64,000 bases of DNA from Cladocopium goreaui (GCA_947184155.2 CAMXCT020006630.1:295001-359000); one strand, 5' to 3'; shown: positions 1 to 12,734, numbered from the stretch's first letter. The notes: generated by a model not told the origin, from the letters alone. Numbers and translations: made by a program.

Positions 1-533
1 AGGCTGACGACATGGAACAAGTGACGTTTGGGCAGCCAAGTCATGCGAAGTCCCGCGTAGATCGGCAAGTCATGCATATTTGAAGAGATGAGAGGAACGT
101 TGATGAAATGTGCAACGAATAAACTCTCAGGCCGGTGAAAAATATATCAGATATGAATGGTTGTGAAAGGTTGTTTGAAAGTCGTGCCAGCTGTGTGGTT
201 TCAACTTGTGTCATCCGAGGCCAAAAGACTATGCTGTGGTCATCGAGAGTTTGCTGGGCTCCGAGATTTCTCTTTCCAAAGACAGCGATGTCCAATTAAA
301 GGGTCAGACTGTTTTGCTGTGATGTTTGAGTGTCAAGCCAGTGCTTTTGTACACCAAGTGTATATAAATATATTACATTTGCATATGTATTATATATATA
401 TACGTATATATATATATATTGTTTGGTTTTCTTTTTTAAATATAGTATTTAATAATCTCTACTTTATGATTATATTGTATAATTAGGTATAATATGCATA
501 GGACTTTTCACTTGGGGAATCCAGTGTCCACAG
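1..533. other. Non-coding, TA-rich
   Basis: Nothing identifiable. A TA microsatellite lies at about 385-418 in an AT-rich segment. Confidence 0.6.
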
Positions 534-634
534 TGTTCACGAAATTGTCCATAAGGCCGGCACAGATCCCCGACCAGGCACAGTACGAGCAGTGTGGATC
601 TCAGAGATTTCGATACGAAGCTATTGGTGCACAG
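534..634 (+). CDS. Candidate internal exon, unknown protein
   Basis: Bounded by GTCCACAG and GCACAG|GTGATC. The open frame reads TKLSIRPAQIPDQAQYEQCG. Splice signals and composition support it. The function is not recognised and no partner exon is joined. Confidence 0.35.
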
Positions 635-1622
635 GTGATCGGCATGCTCTGCCTAATTTTCCCTATACAGTGCATCTGAGATTTTGAACATCCAAGGAAG
701 TTGACGGAGCATTTGTTGGAGCGTCTTCGATACACAAGAGGTATCCAACTCAGTGTAAGACATGCGCAAGGGGCGCAAAGATTGCGGTGTCAAAAGATGT
801 AAACATATGCTTGAACTGGCAGACAAATGGCGAGACAGCAGCGAGATCAGCTAGGGTAGAATCGTTTGCAAGAGGATTTCTAAGAAGCGACCCAGAGAAA
901 TCCAGCAGGGCCGTAGGGTATCAAATGCAGACAGCATCAATGGGTCAGAGTGGATCTTACTGATGTAGACGTTAACCTGGTGTGAACATGTGTGAGTATC
1001 AATTATATAAGTATAACTAATGTTGCTTGTCGCGGGGATGTTAAACCTCTGCAAAGGACATGGGTGTGACAAGATTCTGTCGAGTTCGAAGGCTAAAGGT
1101 CTCTGGCTGTTATTGACAGTGTCAAAACATGTTGGTAAAACATATAAAATGTAACATTGTCGTTATACATGGCCACCGCGTGTTGATTTGTTGGTTGTGA
1201 GGTCGACGACCTTCACCCTGGGCGTTGCCTGAGCCAACGGTGTGGCCACAAAGCGTCCGCTTCGGCCAACGGTTCGCAATGGTTTGCATGTGTTTTTTTT
1301 TAAACGACTATGAAAGACGATGCTGGTCATGCAAAAGTATCATCTCGTATCATCTTGTATCATACTCTACGGAGTTGCGGACAGCGCTTGAGGACTGACC
1401 AAAATTGGATAAGAAGCTTTGAGCAACATGTTCTTGCGATTTCGAGCCGACTGCTGCCTTATCCCACACTGTCAAGCTGAAACAGACCGAGAATGTCAGT
1501 GGATGATCCTGGGGTCCTATCTGTTCAATTCTATCCATATTTGCTTACTCTATCCTGTATGATGTTTATTGATGTTTATTGATGTTTGATGTAATCGATA
1601 TTGATCTACTCAGATCTGTCAG
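635..1622. other. No gene seen
   Basis: No exon with both splice sites and a convincing frame was found. Only short chance ORFs are present. Confidence 0.5.
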
Positions 1623-1711
1623 CAGTGTCCGAGGTCGAAGAGATGGTCCTGGTACGGGACTACAAAGGAAGGCAAGAGTTTCTATGGTTTCGAAATGTTT
1701 CGAAGGCATGA
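1623..1711 (+). CDS. Candidate terminal exon, unknown protein
   Basis: After ATCTGTCAG the frame reads SEVEEMVLVRDYKGRQEFLW and then FRNVSKA-stop. It is strongly purine-first in codon pattern and charged. Unrecognised; too short to appear as a long ORF. Confidence 0.35.
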
Positions 1712-2838
1712 TGAATGATATATTGTGACATACTCAACTGCAAGGCGGGTAAGGTAGTCTGGGCTCCGGTAATTGTGAACAGCAACTGTTTAAACTGTTT
1801 ACTGTACTATCTTTTATATTCTGTTATTATCCTTTATTCATCTAAGCGCTCGAGGCTTTTCCTCTTTTGGAACAGAGAGTGATCAGTCAAACGTTGAAGG
1901 CTTCACGAGCTCACAGAACGTGCTAAGTTGGAGATTAGCGGATCCCTCAGCCACCTGTGCGTAACCATTGAAGGTGATCCTTGCCCGGAGTCAATTAGAT
2001 ACTGACGCAACTTCGATCAAGAGCATCTTGTTAGATCAGAGATCCAAGAGCTACAGGATATTGTTAAAATGGCAAAAAGCAAGCAAGAACGCTGTCCACG
2101 ACGGGCAACTTCAGACAGATGGCTTTGGTATGCCTGGTATGCTTTGGTAGATGGTAGAAAAGATTAGGCTTTGCTGCCGACTGACAAATTCATTCCTTCT
2201 CCTGGTCAAGTTGGGTCTAGGCCCAAATACATATAAATATATTATATTTTATATATACAGTACACAGTAAATTGTGGCACTCATGTACCATTACGATCAG
2301 TATGATCCCTTTGGACGTTTGATTTGTTTTTGTGTCCATTCGAAGGCAGGGATGCTTGGTGTCCTTTCAGCATGTATTCTTTTTGTTTTCAAAGTTGGAA
2401 GAGAAGCAAACAACCACCTGTAACCAGCTCAACAGAGAAAATAACTCCTGAAAGCAATAAATAGAGCAGAAGGCCTGAGTGACGCACCAGAACTATGGAC
2501 CAGACTTGTCCCTTGGCGTTCGAAGGAAAAGATTTGCTAGGAGATATTAGGAGATGAAATGTAAAAAGACCAAGCAAGATTTGACCAGCTGTCTCTTGGA
2601 CTGAGGCGTTGGCATCGCCAAAGCATATGCGAAGGGAAAGTCTGAAGCTTAGTGGTCGCTTTTTGCGGATCGTTTTTGAATGAATTTCGATGTGACATGC
2701 AAAATACAACAAAAGACAATTGCATTCAGTTTGTACAAAAATGAGTTGGATGGATTCACGGCGTGTATTACCTGTCAGTGGTTTGATGATAGACATATGA
2801 TTCATATGATAGACTGTTCATTCAACCTTGGTGTGACT
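1712..2838. other. Little recognisable sequence
   Basis: AT-rich, with TA runs at about 2229-2262. An open frame at 1968-2150 (ILARSQLDTDATSIKSILLD) could be an exon, but neither splice site is clear. Confidence 0.4.
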
Positions 2839-2979
2839 GCCCAAACCCCGCTTGCATCGGGCGGGCTGCCCGGTGGTTGGAGAGGCTCGTTTCATGTGGA
2901 CAACCCAAACGTAATGCTGTCAGTTCAGACAGCGACGAAGATATTAAATAAATTTGAAGAAGGAGTCACTGAGAAATAG
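2839..2979 (+). CDS. Candidate terminal exon, unknown protein
   Basis: The frame ends at a TAG at 2979 and contains SGGLPGGWRGSFHVDNPNVM followed by LSVQTATKILNKFEEGVTEK. Composition is convincing, but the acceptor is not clear. The frame stays open upstream to 2680. Confidence 0.4.
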   Translation, partial: AQTPLASGGLPGGWRGSFHVDNPNVMLSVQTATKILNKFEEGVTEK

Positions 2980-3255
2980 CGGTCTTCTTTGAATTTATTG
3001 AATTATCCCATGAAAGTGGCATTCGTCATTGGATGTGACAATCCCACATGATCTATTCGGATACATACGCCCTGACAGTAGCCACCCTGCCACGTTAGAA
3101 GACCTGTGGGTGCCACTTGGCGCCCGTCTTGGCAGTCTCCACCATGTCTCAAAGAAAAAAGGACCTTGCACAGCACTTCGAGTCTATACCCCCTACTAGG
3201 CCCTACTCTTTGGACATAAAGAGGTTCGATTCGGAGAGAAAAGAAAACCTTTGAG

Positions 3256-4036
3256 TGGAGGCTGAATTGAATGACGCCAAATGCTTGGAAGTACTTTTCA
3301 AAAGATTTCAAACATACTTTCCTCAAGTTCCAAAGCTTCTTTGTATACCTTTGTATCAATGGAGAATATCACCAGAGAAGCCTTTGCGGATTCGGATAGG
3401 CACCTGTCATGATCCAAGGGAAAGCAAGAAAGTCGACAAACTTCAGAAGCAACTGGAGATGCTCAGCTGCCAACGCAATGCAAGTGGGATCAAGTGGGTA
3501 ACGGGCGTAACGTAGTGTAGTGACGTACAATTTCGAACGTCGTTTGAATGAGCCTGTTGAGGTTGGTGCAGCAGCGCAGGGTTGTGTCTTTTTCGTGCGT
3601 GTTTGTGTCCTGGGCATGTTTTTCATTGTTTTTCACCATCAGGAAGTTGGAAGAGAAGCTTGGTGCGAAGTTGGACGGGGAAGAGCTTCTTCCAGTGGTG
3701 TGGGGCCACATGTCCGAGGTTGACAGGTCGCCAAAAACATATAGAGTCTATAGATGTCTATAGAGCATCAGAATGCATCAGATTTGTACCTACAAATTGA
3801 CTTTCACTGGATACAGTGGATGTAAGAATCCTCTCGTGTAGTGATTACGGTTGATTAGGTGTTCATCAGGGAACTCAGCTGTGGCATGCTTTCGTGTGGT
3901 GGTTCAACACAGATCCAGTGCGGTTTTCACTTTGCGGAACGGCACAAAGTGTTGCTAGAGCACAGCTGGGCTATGATGACCCAGGTCCGCGCGTACGTAA
4001 TCCTCAACAACACGGAAGATGTCAGGAAACCTAGAA
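3256..4036 (+). CDS. Candidate coiled-coil gene, exons 3256-4036
   Basis: A cluster of + strand exons rich in Lys, Glu and Leu. From 3256: EAELNDAKCLEVLFKRFQTY; near 3420: ESKKVDKLQKQLEMLSCQRN; 3643-3718 (ACCATCAG to GAG|GT): KLEEKLGAKLDGEELLPVVW; 3913-4036 (CAACACAG to AGAA|GTGTGG): IQCGFHFAERHKVLLEHSWA, then MMTQVRAYVILNNTEDV. The 3718 and 3913 ends agree in phase (0/0). Heptad-like spacing suggests a structural coiled-coil protein. It is not assigned to any family. Confidence 0.45.
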
Positions 4037-4038
4037 GT

Positions 4039-4069
4039 GTGGCATGCGTGGCATGCGTGGCATGCGTGG
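4039..4069. repeat. 9-bp minisatellite GTGGCATGC x3
   Basis: Three tandem copies plus a partial one, directly after the preceding exon's donor. Confidence 0.9.
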
Positions 4070-4107
4070 GTCTATTTCAGCTAGATGTGGGGATATCAGA
4101 AGGATTG

Positions 4108-4153
4108 AGTTGTCGTTATTGTCGTTATTGTCGTTGCTGTTGCTGTTGCTGAT
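4108..4153. repeat. 9-bp TGTCGTTAT and 6-bp GTTGCT tandem repeats
   Basis: Short arrays in succession, about 45 bp in all. Confidence 0.85.
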
Positions 4154-4261
4154 GCTCTTTGGACAAAATAGTTGATTGAACCAGGATGTTCTTCACATCC
4201 CACAGGGCACGTTTTTCTCACTTCGATCCGCGAATGACCAACTCTCATTTTGAACTTTAGC

Positions 4262-4731
4262 AGCGTGGTGCTGTGGAAAGCCATATCATTCAGGTGCAGA
4301 ACCTTCTGTTCGACTATCGTTCGGAACCCGGAATGAATTCCCTGTGGAACAATTACAGAAAGTCAGTATCGATCAGTTGGAGCTGCAGACACCTTACACA
4401 AAGATACACTGCACAAACCCCTTGGGTTTTCGGGCAGTTTCACCAAGTTTCACCTCCAAACCAAGATCCATCAGCTGGCAACGGAACGAAGCCTGCTGTG
4501 TGCGAGACAAGCCAAGACAACGAGTCATATGTTGAGTCAAAATATGTGAACATCTTGAAAAGCCTTGTGTTGAGATTGGTCACGGCAAGATTGGGCGCTC
4601 CATGTGCAGTTTTGCCTGGCAAGGCTTCGCAAAGTACAAGCTCTTCAGATGCTGTCAATTTCGGGCAAGGCGTTTTGAAGGCCCAAGTTGCCTTCAAGAA
4701 CTGGCTGAACCATGCTGAACCTGCAATGTGA
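4262..4731 (+). CDS. Candidate downstream exons of the coiled-coil gene
   Basis: Acceptor CTTTAGCAG, then ESHIIQVQNLLFDYRSEPG. A second acceptor AATTACAG at about 4360 precedes KVSIDQLELQTPYTKIH. A third, GGGCAG at about 4437, precedes sequence open to a TGA at 4731. Three frames are partly open here, so exon borders are tentative. Confidence 0.3.
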
Positions 4732-7269
4732 GGTGAGATTCCTATAGGCCTAGAAAATTAGATAAAATTAGCAAGATTATACATACTGATGAAACAGTAG
4801 CGCTCAACTGCACTCTGTACATATTTCGAAGTGAAATTTGTACAAGTTTGTGTGGAACAGCTGAAGAAGTACTTATATATATATAGAGAGATTATCTTGG
4901 ATTTGAATTCCACAAAGTTTGCCAAACATTTGCATTCTAGGCGTGCTTTCCATGGTGGACTTGAGTTAAAACCGAAATGGAAAGCCCCTCATAGCCACTC
5001 TCTTTGAATGTCCACTTTCTCAAGGATGCTCGATTCATAGAATTCCATTGGAATTATTCCGTCATATTGCATCCCTTCCGAAACGGCCTCTTTGCCAGGC
5101 ACCGCCATTCGCGTCACCCGGGCGCCGCAGCCAACGGATATCATTTGGGAGAATCAGGAGATGGGAATTTTGACAGCGTTCTGACAGGGTACATGCTTGT
5201 ACGGATGGAAGCTTGAAGAATGCAGACTCACAGACTGTACAGACTCACAAACTCACAGACTGAAATAAATCCAGGGCGCTGTGTTTTTTAAAAAGGCGTC
5301 GGCTCTGTTGAGCAGAGATTTTTGGCAAGTCACTGGCAGGACATTGGCTTTTTCAATCGTCTTTTCCGGCAAATTTTTGTGTGTCCTGACATTGAGTTAT
5401 GTGACATGTTGCTTAGAAAAAGGGGAAATCAGGGTGAATCTGTCAGTTCTTTTCCAATACATAATCTAGACCAGGCTTCGTCTTTGGTTGCTGTGCAATG
5501 TGTTGCCTTTGTAATGCCTTTGTTCCCATATCTAGAGCAGCACATGTTCAAACAAGCTCTGCGATTATGACATGGTCCACTTTCAGCGTTGAGGGTTTTT
5601 AAAAAAACTGCGTTGTGGCCTCGTTCCAAGCGAACGGTTTTCATTTGCAAAGCTGCAATGCCTGAATTTGGAGCTCACCCACGACATTGTGCAACAGAGG
5701 AACCTAAGTCTAGTCATGAACACACCCGTGAATGGCTGATGAGTCATGTTTTTCCAGTTTTTTCCTGTGTGTTTGTGATTGAGGCAGCGTTCCTTTTTCA
5801 ACTGTCCCCGCAATCTTGGTGACAAAGTTCTTCCAGCGGAATAAAGTGGCCGCATCCGTGCAAAACACATCTTGTTCGTCTTGTTGACATTTGTTGACAA
5901 GGTTCTTTGTGTTTTTTGTGATCCTCTCGGTGTCGTTGGGTAGCTCAGCACTGGGGTATACTGGGGTGCTTGATTACAGAGTCAGATTATGTCATTTTAA
6001 GCATCAATGCAGACAATGCAGACTGTGAAGACTGCATGACATAAGAGCACTGTACTAGACTATAACAAACATTTCAAAGATCACTTTGAGATACTTTGAG
6101 GCTAGTGAAGAGCTGTTGTTGGGGCTCAAGCTGTCCATGGTGGCCCTATCGCGAAGCTGCACAGTTACTGCCTCAGGATCGCTTTCATCTACCTCACCAC
6201 TGTGGCAAGCAAAGCGACATCAAAAACCCAGCCGGGGAACCAAGATGAACCAAGCTCAAGATAGCTCAAGTGATTTCTTTGAGCACGTCATGAGACTGCC
6301 AAGTGACAAGATAGAAACCAAGCATGATCAAGTGATTGAATTCAGCACGACCAAGGTATTAGGTATTCTAGTCCGTTGCACTTTGTCCTGTATCAGTTTC
6401 ACCCAGAGAGTACGGTCATACTGCCAACAAACTTGCAGAGTTTCAAAGTACTTTGACTATATAATACTATATATAGTTGCATCCCCAGCCCCAGAAAGTC
6501 TTTGGAATGGAGCTACAGACAACACAGACATACACAGACATACACAGACACCGGACAGACATACACAGACATACACAGACACCGGAAGCAACAATACCCA
6601 CATGGCCTTTGGAGGAAACTCAAAAGAGCAGATTTCAGGAAATGATTTGAGTAAAAAGCTTACAAGGATGCTTGAACATGCTTGAACTGCATCAGAATGA
6701 CTAGTGTCTTTAGACGTGCACAATTTTCTATAGTTTCTTCCTGATTCTTCTTCGAATGCTTTTAAGGAGAGTTCAATGTTGCGTTTTTTCCTAGTCGCAA
6801 TGGCTCATCAAGCCTTGTTTGGAAGATGTGTGCCAATGTGTGTGATGTTTTTTGTTTGGAGACATTGAAGATCATTGGAGACGTCTGCAGGGTGAGCTAT
6901 TTGGGAGTGCCAGCATGCGACCCGGTGTCTGAAGATCAGTTCGATATCAATGGGTCTGCAGCTCAGTGCCACGTGCCAAGTGTGGCCACCTGTGGCCAAG
7001 TGGGGCGAAGATGTGTTACACTGTGTTACTCAGATTTACTAAGATGGGTTCAACACAACGAAAGAAGTATCTTTCCGAACCTGTCTCCTTCAGTCAGCTC
7101 TAAAAAACTGAAGCTTTCAGGCAAGCTGACTAATTGTATCAACAGCTGCTAGAACTGTCGAGGAAGACCTGGTAGTTTCTGCTCAGGTTCCCATAACATC
7201 CCATAACCAAATTCTGTCATTATGATTTCAAGACATTTCAAGCCAGTCAGAAGTTTTGCAGTTGCCCAG
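4732..7269. other. No gene identified
   Basis: Contains a 199-codon + frame at 6086-6685. It holds an ACAGACATAC-type repeat at about 6520-6585 and lacks exon-like signals. Otherwise unremarkable, with AT-rich patches. Confidence 0.4.
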
Positions 7270-7693
7270 GAATGAGCCCTACCAGTGCATGATACAAAAC
7301 GCCATGAACTGGACCATGGACTATGCGGTGGGGGAAGGCGGTCTGTGTGACGAAGTCGAGGGGCCCAAGAATTTCTTCGGTGACGAGAAATCACCATCGC
7401 ATCCATCGCAAGTGTCGGGTGGGGAGATGTACGGAAGTTCCTACGGAAGAACATACGGAAAAACATGGAAGGACTCTATCTTGAACATTCTTGAACATTC
7501 TTGAACATTCTTGAACACTGCCGATCAAACCCCAAGATACCCCAAGATACCCCAAGATCCCGACTTCCGGTGGGCGCCACCCGCAGGCGGTGATATCCTG
7601 AGCTGCTGGTGCACGGCCTTGGGATACCAGGCTATCCTTTCCAATGGAGGCGGCCCTGCAGATGCACAAGATCAAAGCAGTAGCAGTCCGTAG
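7270..7693 (+). CDS. Candidate two-exon 3' end of an unknown gene
   Basis: Exon 7270-7411 (TTGCCCAG to CGCAA|GTGTCG) encodes MNWTMDYAVGEGGLCDEVEG then PKNFFGDEKS. Exon 7547-7693 begins after AAG inside a 10-bp repeat and encodes DPDFRWAPPAGGDILSCWCT, ending ...QDQSSSSP-stop. The two join in phase 0. The intron holds a TTGAACATTC array. Because the repeat unit is 10 bp, each copy offers an AG acceptor in a different phase. Function unknown. Confidence 0.5.
7481..7518. repeat. 10-bp minisatellite TTGAACATTC x4
   Basis: Nearly perfect tandem copies within the intron of the 7270-7693 candidate gene. Confidence 0.95.
7531..7560. repeat. 10-bp minisatellite CCCAAGATAC x3
   Basis: Tandem copies overlapping the acceptor of the candidate terminal exon. 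Confidence 0.9.
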
Positions 7694-8086
7694 CAGGCCG
7701 TTACCTTTCAGTGTATGTTGTTTTGGCTTGTTTTGCAGTCTTGTTTTGTAGTTTCCTTCGACCAACTCCATTCAATTCTAGGTTTTGCAATCCATTCAGC
7801 TGGAATGCAGTTGCTTATGTTGTTTCTCACTCTTGCTAGAACATCGTAGGCTTCTTGTTCGTGGGCTTCTTGTTTTGGCCCTGTGCCAACAAGCTCTTTC
7901 CCCACTACCAGATATTACCAGATACTACCAGTATTTTTTTGTGTTCATTGCTTGGGTGCCCAGTGAATTTCTTTCAAAAGGTCGTTTCACAAGCCACCCT
8001 GTGCCGCTCAGAGTCTTTCCTCTGAGCAATGACAACAAATGCTAATTTGCAAAGTCAAGTTTATTTCATGACGTTTCCTTTCCCAG

Positions 8087-8239
8087 CTTCAGTGGACTCT
8101 GCCATATCCTGCCACTGCAGACTATATGACTGCCTGTGGCCCATGGTTCATAGGCAAGCAAGCAGCCAGGGGGAAGTGCAAAGTTTGCACGAAATTGGAT
8201 GCCGATGCCATTGGACCATTGGATACATTTGGAACTTAG
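8087..8239 (+). CDS. Candidate terminal exon, unknown protein
   Basis: Strong acceptor TTTCCTTTCCCAG, then 50 codons in phase 0 to a TAG. It reads LQWTLPYPATADYMTACGPW followed by FIGKQAARGKCKVCTKLD and ADAIGPLDTFGT. KCKVC could be half of a metal site. Two other frames are also open, but this one has the most protein-like composition. Confidence 0.45.
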   Translation, partial: LQWTLPYPATADYMTACGPWFIGKQAARGKCKVCTKLDADAIGPLDTFGT

Positions 8240-10723
8240 TGCTGCTATGTGCTGCTCATTCTGATTGCAATTTCAATTGGTTTCCAGCCTGTAGAATTTG
8301 CCGCGCAGCCATTGCTATGTTAAAAATCCCTCAGGGGACGGTATGCATCTCATTGGACCTGGTTGGAAACAAGTCTCTCCATGTCTCTCCAATATGCATT
8401 GCATTCATTGCATGTTCATTGCATTTTTCATAACAAACTGGGCGCCTTTTGCCAGAATTGGGCACAACCATCGGAATCGCGACTGGGTCATCGGTGGTTT
8501 GGGTGCCAAGACTGAGAACTGCAGGAATGTTCGGGTCAAATGAGGCTCAAATAGATTGCCGCCCTTGCTCTGTTTAGAGAGGGTAAAGTTACCGTCAGCA
8601 CTGCTCACAACCCGAGAACGAGAGCAGTTGAGCTGCAAACGCCTAGCTACATGTTAGCTACCTGTCTGAGTCATTTTCTTTTTGGCAATTGAGGTTTCAT
8701 GTTTCATAAACCAGTGGACTATCTGGACTGGGTTTCAATTGGTTCAAGAGTTATCCCTGGGAGAACTGAATTAGAATGAATTAGGAAAAACATGACATCT
8801 GACAACATCATCAAATTCAGGTAATCTATGGTAATCTCACTTCGGCCTCCTTGCCCCCCACGAAGTTTGCCTATGACTTGCCTCATATGTTTCTGCGAGA
8901 TTGTGACCGTGATCAACTTGGTGTTGCAGTTGATCATTCAATATCTGGCCAATGACCTCAGCAAATGCGCTTCCGAGTGAAAAGACAGCAGGCTGATGAC
9001 AGCAGGCTGTTTCAAAATGTTTCAAAGATTTGGAAAATTGTAGCTTGCTGCAACTTGTTGATCCTTTTTGGTGAATGGAAGTGAAAGAAACGGCCTATTT
9101 ATCATTGATAGTCCTATGCAGAACCAAACGGAGCTCAGTAGCACTTTGTGCAAGGAGTAGCGTAGTGCAACGTATAGAAATGGTTCGTCACTTGTCACAT
9201 CAAACAGTCTAAACACTGCAAAGCTAGAGTACGGAAAAGACCTTTGGCGCCATTTCATTTGACAGAATCACGATGTGTGAATATCTAGATAGACAGATAG
9301 GGCAGGTAGAGAGGGAGGTAGGTATATAGATTCGACGGATACCCGGATACCCAGAGTATCTATGCACATGCGATATGTTCACCCTATGTTTAGATATGCT
9401 TGTCGTTTCTTGTTTGTGTAGAAAGTATCTCCCTATGTGTCTCTAAAATCTGCGTAATGTCTACATTCTACATGTACCGATGCAGTGTTTTTTATGTTGC
9501 TTTAGATTCTGTGTGTCTGAGATTCCAGCGTTGAGGCTGAGTTTGAACGACCATTGTCCCACACAGCCCTCAACAGCTCAATGATCCAGAAGGCTGGAGC
9601 AAGGTGGACTCGTGCAGAAATGACGGGGAATTGATGGTAATTGGGACAATGCAAAACTTTTGGAAAATCATTAATACAATTTAATACAATTTATATAATA
9701 CTGTAATATACTGTATATGTTAAAATACCAACAAAAAAACATGTTACGTAGATATTATGTTTAAACTGACGTTGTATGTTCACGAAGGTAACCAGCTCCA
9801 AGTGACACCAAGTTAGCTCCAAGGACGTGTTCGTTGTGTGTAGAATAGTTGAACGAATTACTGTTATATGGTGTGTGAACTGTGTATATGGATGTATAAT
9901 TGAATAATATTGAATATATATATATATAATTGATGAATTTTTATGTATATGATGTGATTATATTATTATGCGTATTGGTGTTTTATAAAGTTTTGCAAGA
10001 CTTCGATCAAAAGAATGCACGGAGATCTAGTTTAGCGGTGCCCTGCCAGGCGTTTTGGGCACAAACCTTGAATACGGGCTTCGCCTGGAGCTCACGCCAC
10101 AAGATCAAGAATGATCATGCAGAAAGGGAAAACAAAGGGAAAACAAACACCGTAAATCTCCCTAACACAAAAATCCAAATAAATGCAACATGTTTTTCAA
10201 GGTTTTTGTGTTTTTTACCGTTCCATTGCAAGTGTCGTGAAAGTTTCAATAACCGAAACCGGTAAAGAAAAATCATGCAGTGAAGCGCAATCCTTGGGTT
10301 TCTTTTGACAATTCCATGATTTCATATTATTTCCTCGGCGCTGTTGCAGGGTGACAGTGGGACTGACATGTTGGCATTCCGGTGGCTGCTTCAATGAGGT
10401 TCTCTTTGTTGTAAACTACTTTGCACCGAAGGCTCAATGGGCAAAAACTCGCTATCATAAATGTGATATGTTTTGATTGGGAGGCCGGCAGAAAAGATCA
10501 AAATATGCGGGTCAGGGGAAACTAGGACCAGGAAGAACTGAAGCCGCTGAAGCCGTTCTAGTCTTCAGACTCTGCAATGGTGAACCAAGAAGACATGGTT
10601 GTCAACCGGTATTATTCATTATTATTCTGTCGATATTATGAAGATCAGTGCTTTTAGTTTATTAAACCAGGAAGCTGTCACAAGCTGTTGCAAACTGTTG
10701 CAATACTTGATGACGTTTGATCG
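8240..10723. other. No gene identified
   Basis: Possible exon near 8456-8580 after TTTTGCCAG (LGTTIGIATGSSVVWVPRLR), unconfirmed. AT-rich with TA repeats at about 9690-9960. Confidence 0.4.
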
Positions 10724-10853
10724 AAGAGGAACTCGTCCTAAAGGATCACCGCCTTCCTTCTGTGAGGCTCTTCGTGAAGCTGTGCTGGCCCTGCCTGGCG
10801 TAGGAGCAGAGCCATCTGAGCCATTTGAGGGAAAAGCAGGCCAACATGAATCA
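10724..10853 (+). CDS. Candidate exon, unknown protein
   Basis: The open frame reads RGTRPKGSPPSFCEALREAV then LALPGVGAEPSEPFEGK, protein-like with purine-first codons. The acceptor is probably ATCGAAG; no donor is fixed. It is followed by a CACTCTACACT-type low-complexity run at 10880-10980. Confidence 0.33.
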
Positions 10854-12076
10854 ACATGTGCACTTAGCACTGCAAACTCTACGCCCCCACGCCCTACACA
10901 CTCAACACTTCACTCTACACTACACACTCCACAGTCTACCGCACTGTACAATCCACTGCGCAATCCACATGTGCGCACTCAATACTCTACAATTTTCCAG
11001 GGGAACTCTTTTTTGTCACCCTTGGCAACCACCTTTCTTAAACTTGGCAAGTGGACATGGTTAGAACAAAAAGGTGCAAGATGGTGCAAGGCTGTAAAAA
11101 AGTCAGCCAAGATTGCAAAAGAGTAGGCCAAGGTTTGAAAACGAGTACATAGGCCAGGGTTTCGAATAAAATAGGCCAAGGTTTTTAAGAAAAGTAGTCC
11201 AAGGTCAAAAAAGAGAGGCAAGGTTGAAAAGAAGTTATCCAAGGTCCAAAAAAAGAGCGTTGCCCTTATGTGTACATGTTTTATATGTACATGATACATG
11301 TATACGGGAAGCGAGAGAGAGAGAGAGAGATAGAGCCAGAGAGAAAGATAAATAAACAACTAAGAAATAGAAGACAAAGAAGATCAAAGAAGTACATGGC
11401 ATGGTGTGTGCTTATCGCTTACACCTTGAAACAGATATTGTTTTGAATGTGTTTTCTAGGTCAAGTTTGGTCCAGAATGTTCCTTACGAATCCTTACGGC
11501 ACGTTGGATGCTTTGTGTATTTCTGTATTATCATGTATTATCGCTGACATTTGTTTGATTTTGTTTGATTTTGTTTAATATTGTGTTTGCATCTTTGAAT
11601 CGTTTTTGTTGTTGTTTTGACTCCAGGATTCCTGCTCTTCAGGGGTCCCTTTGCTGAGCTCACTCGTGGATGGTACGCTTTGGTAGGCCAGAGCTGAGAG
11701 AGCTGAGAGAGCTGAGAGAGCGACCCGTACACAACGTAGACACAACGTGTTTACAACGAAGTCCAAAGCTTAGAAACATATGAATGAATTATGAATAAAT
11801 TATGAATGTTTATGAAGATGTTCTTTAATGTTCTTTATATGTGTCCACAGGTGTGATGTTGGGCAAGAGTGCGAACCATTCATGCCTTATGACCATCATC
11901 TTGAGATGTCTCAACCCTCACGAGCAGCCTCTATGTCACATCTATGTCCATTAAATGGAAGACTTGCCTGTCTTTCTGACAAGTGAGCACGTATCCCTGT
12001 AGTGAGCACAAACTGCACAAACCACAGCTGCTACAGCTTCTACAGCTTCTACAGCTGCTACAGCTGTGATCCGAAG
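10854..12076. other. Low-complexity and small tandem repeats, no gene
   Basis: CACT/CTACAC-rich run at 10880-10980, AGGCCAAGGTTT-type degenerate repeats at 11120-11250, GA run near 11310-11345, AGCTGAGAG x3 at 11692-11722, and ACAGCTGCT/ACAGCTTCT copies at 12024-12066. Confidence 0.6.
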
Positions 12077-12160
12077 GTGTGACCCTTGTGACGAACATGG
12101 TGATCAACATGTTCGTCCCGGCCAGCGTGACAATCGCAAAACTCTTTGTGACGAGCTTGA
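12077..12160 (+). CDS. Candidate exon with a hydrophobic segment
   Basis: After GATCCGAAG the frame reads TLVTNMVINMFVPASVTIAK then LFVTSLK, a possible membrane helix. The donor is not fixed and the function is unknown. Confidence 0.28.
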
Positions 12161-12196
12161 AGCGGTCAGACTCTCAGAATCTCTCACTGGCCCAGA

Positions 12197-12236
12197 GCGC
12201 TGGACATCGCTGGACATCGCTGGACATCGCTGGACG
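12197..12236. repeat. 10-bp minisatellite GCTGGACATC x3-4
   Basis: Nearly perfect tandem copies. Confidence 0.92.
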
Positions 12237-12734
12237 TAGGGTTGGACATGGTTGGACTCTTTCCCCGTCCGTTTTGAAATGTGCGACCTTAGTTGGAAAG
12301 CAAAATGATTCTAAAATACACGCACAATTCGCACAATGTGTTTTTTCTGTTTTGAGCCTGAGTTGACAAAAACCCATTGACATGAAGTGACTCTCCTGTT
12401 TATTATATCAGAGCTTTTTGTTCTGACACTCAATGGATACGCAAGTTTTCTCAGCGACAGATAGCGACGGTAGCTCCAAGAGGTCTCAAAACAAGTTGCT
12501 TTGGATCATTTTGGATCATTGCTTGGACCTCTTGGACTAGGTGGTGCTGTCGAGGACGGGTCGCACATCAGGTGGGGATTTCAGAAGCGGGATATATCGG
12601 GATGCAGGGCAGATGTGGTGTGCATTCAACTTAAACAGTTCTCCAACATGTATGAAGCAAGTATTCGTTCTAATGTGCCTAGTGTGTATATATATATGTA
12701 GAATTATGTAGATACACATTAACAATTATATACC

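Noticed and set aside
3219-3234. tRNA B-box-like GAGGTTCGATTCGG
   Set aside because: No cloverleaf could be folded around it.
6086-6685. 199-codon + frame as a gene
   Set aside because: It contains a CAGACATACA-type repeat, lacks splice-bounded protein-like stretches and shows no recognisable domain. Chance openness is likely.
12550-12650. Endonuclease/phosphatase-like motif (WGFQKRD...ADVVCIQ)
   Set aside because: The catalytic Glu expected after CIQ is missing (Leu instead) and no other motif of the family is near.
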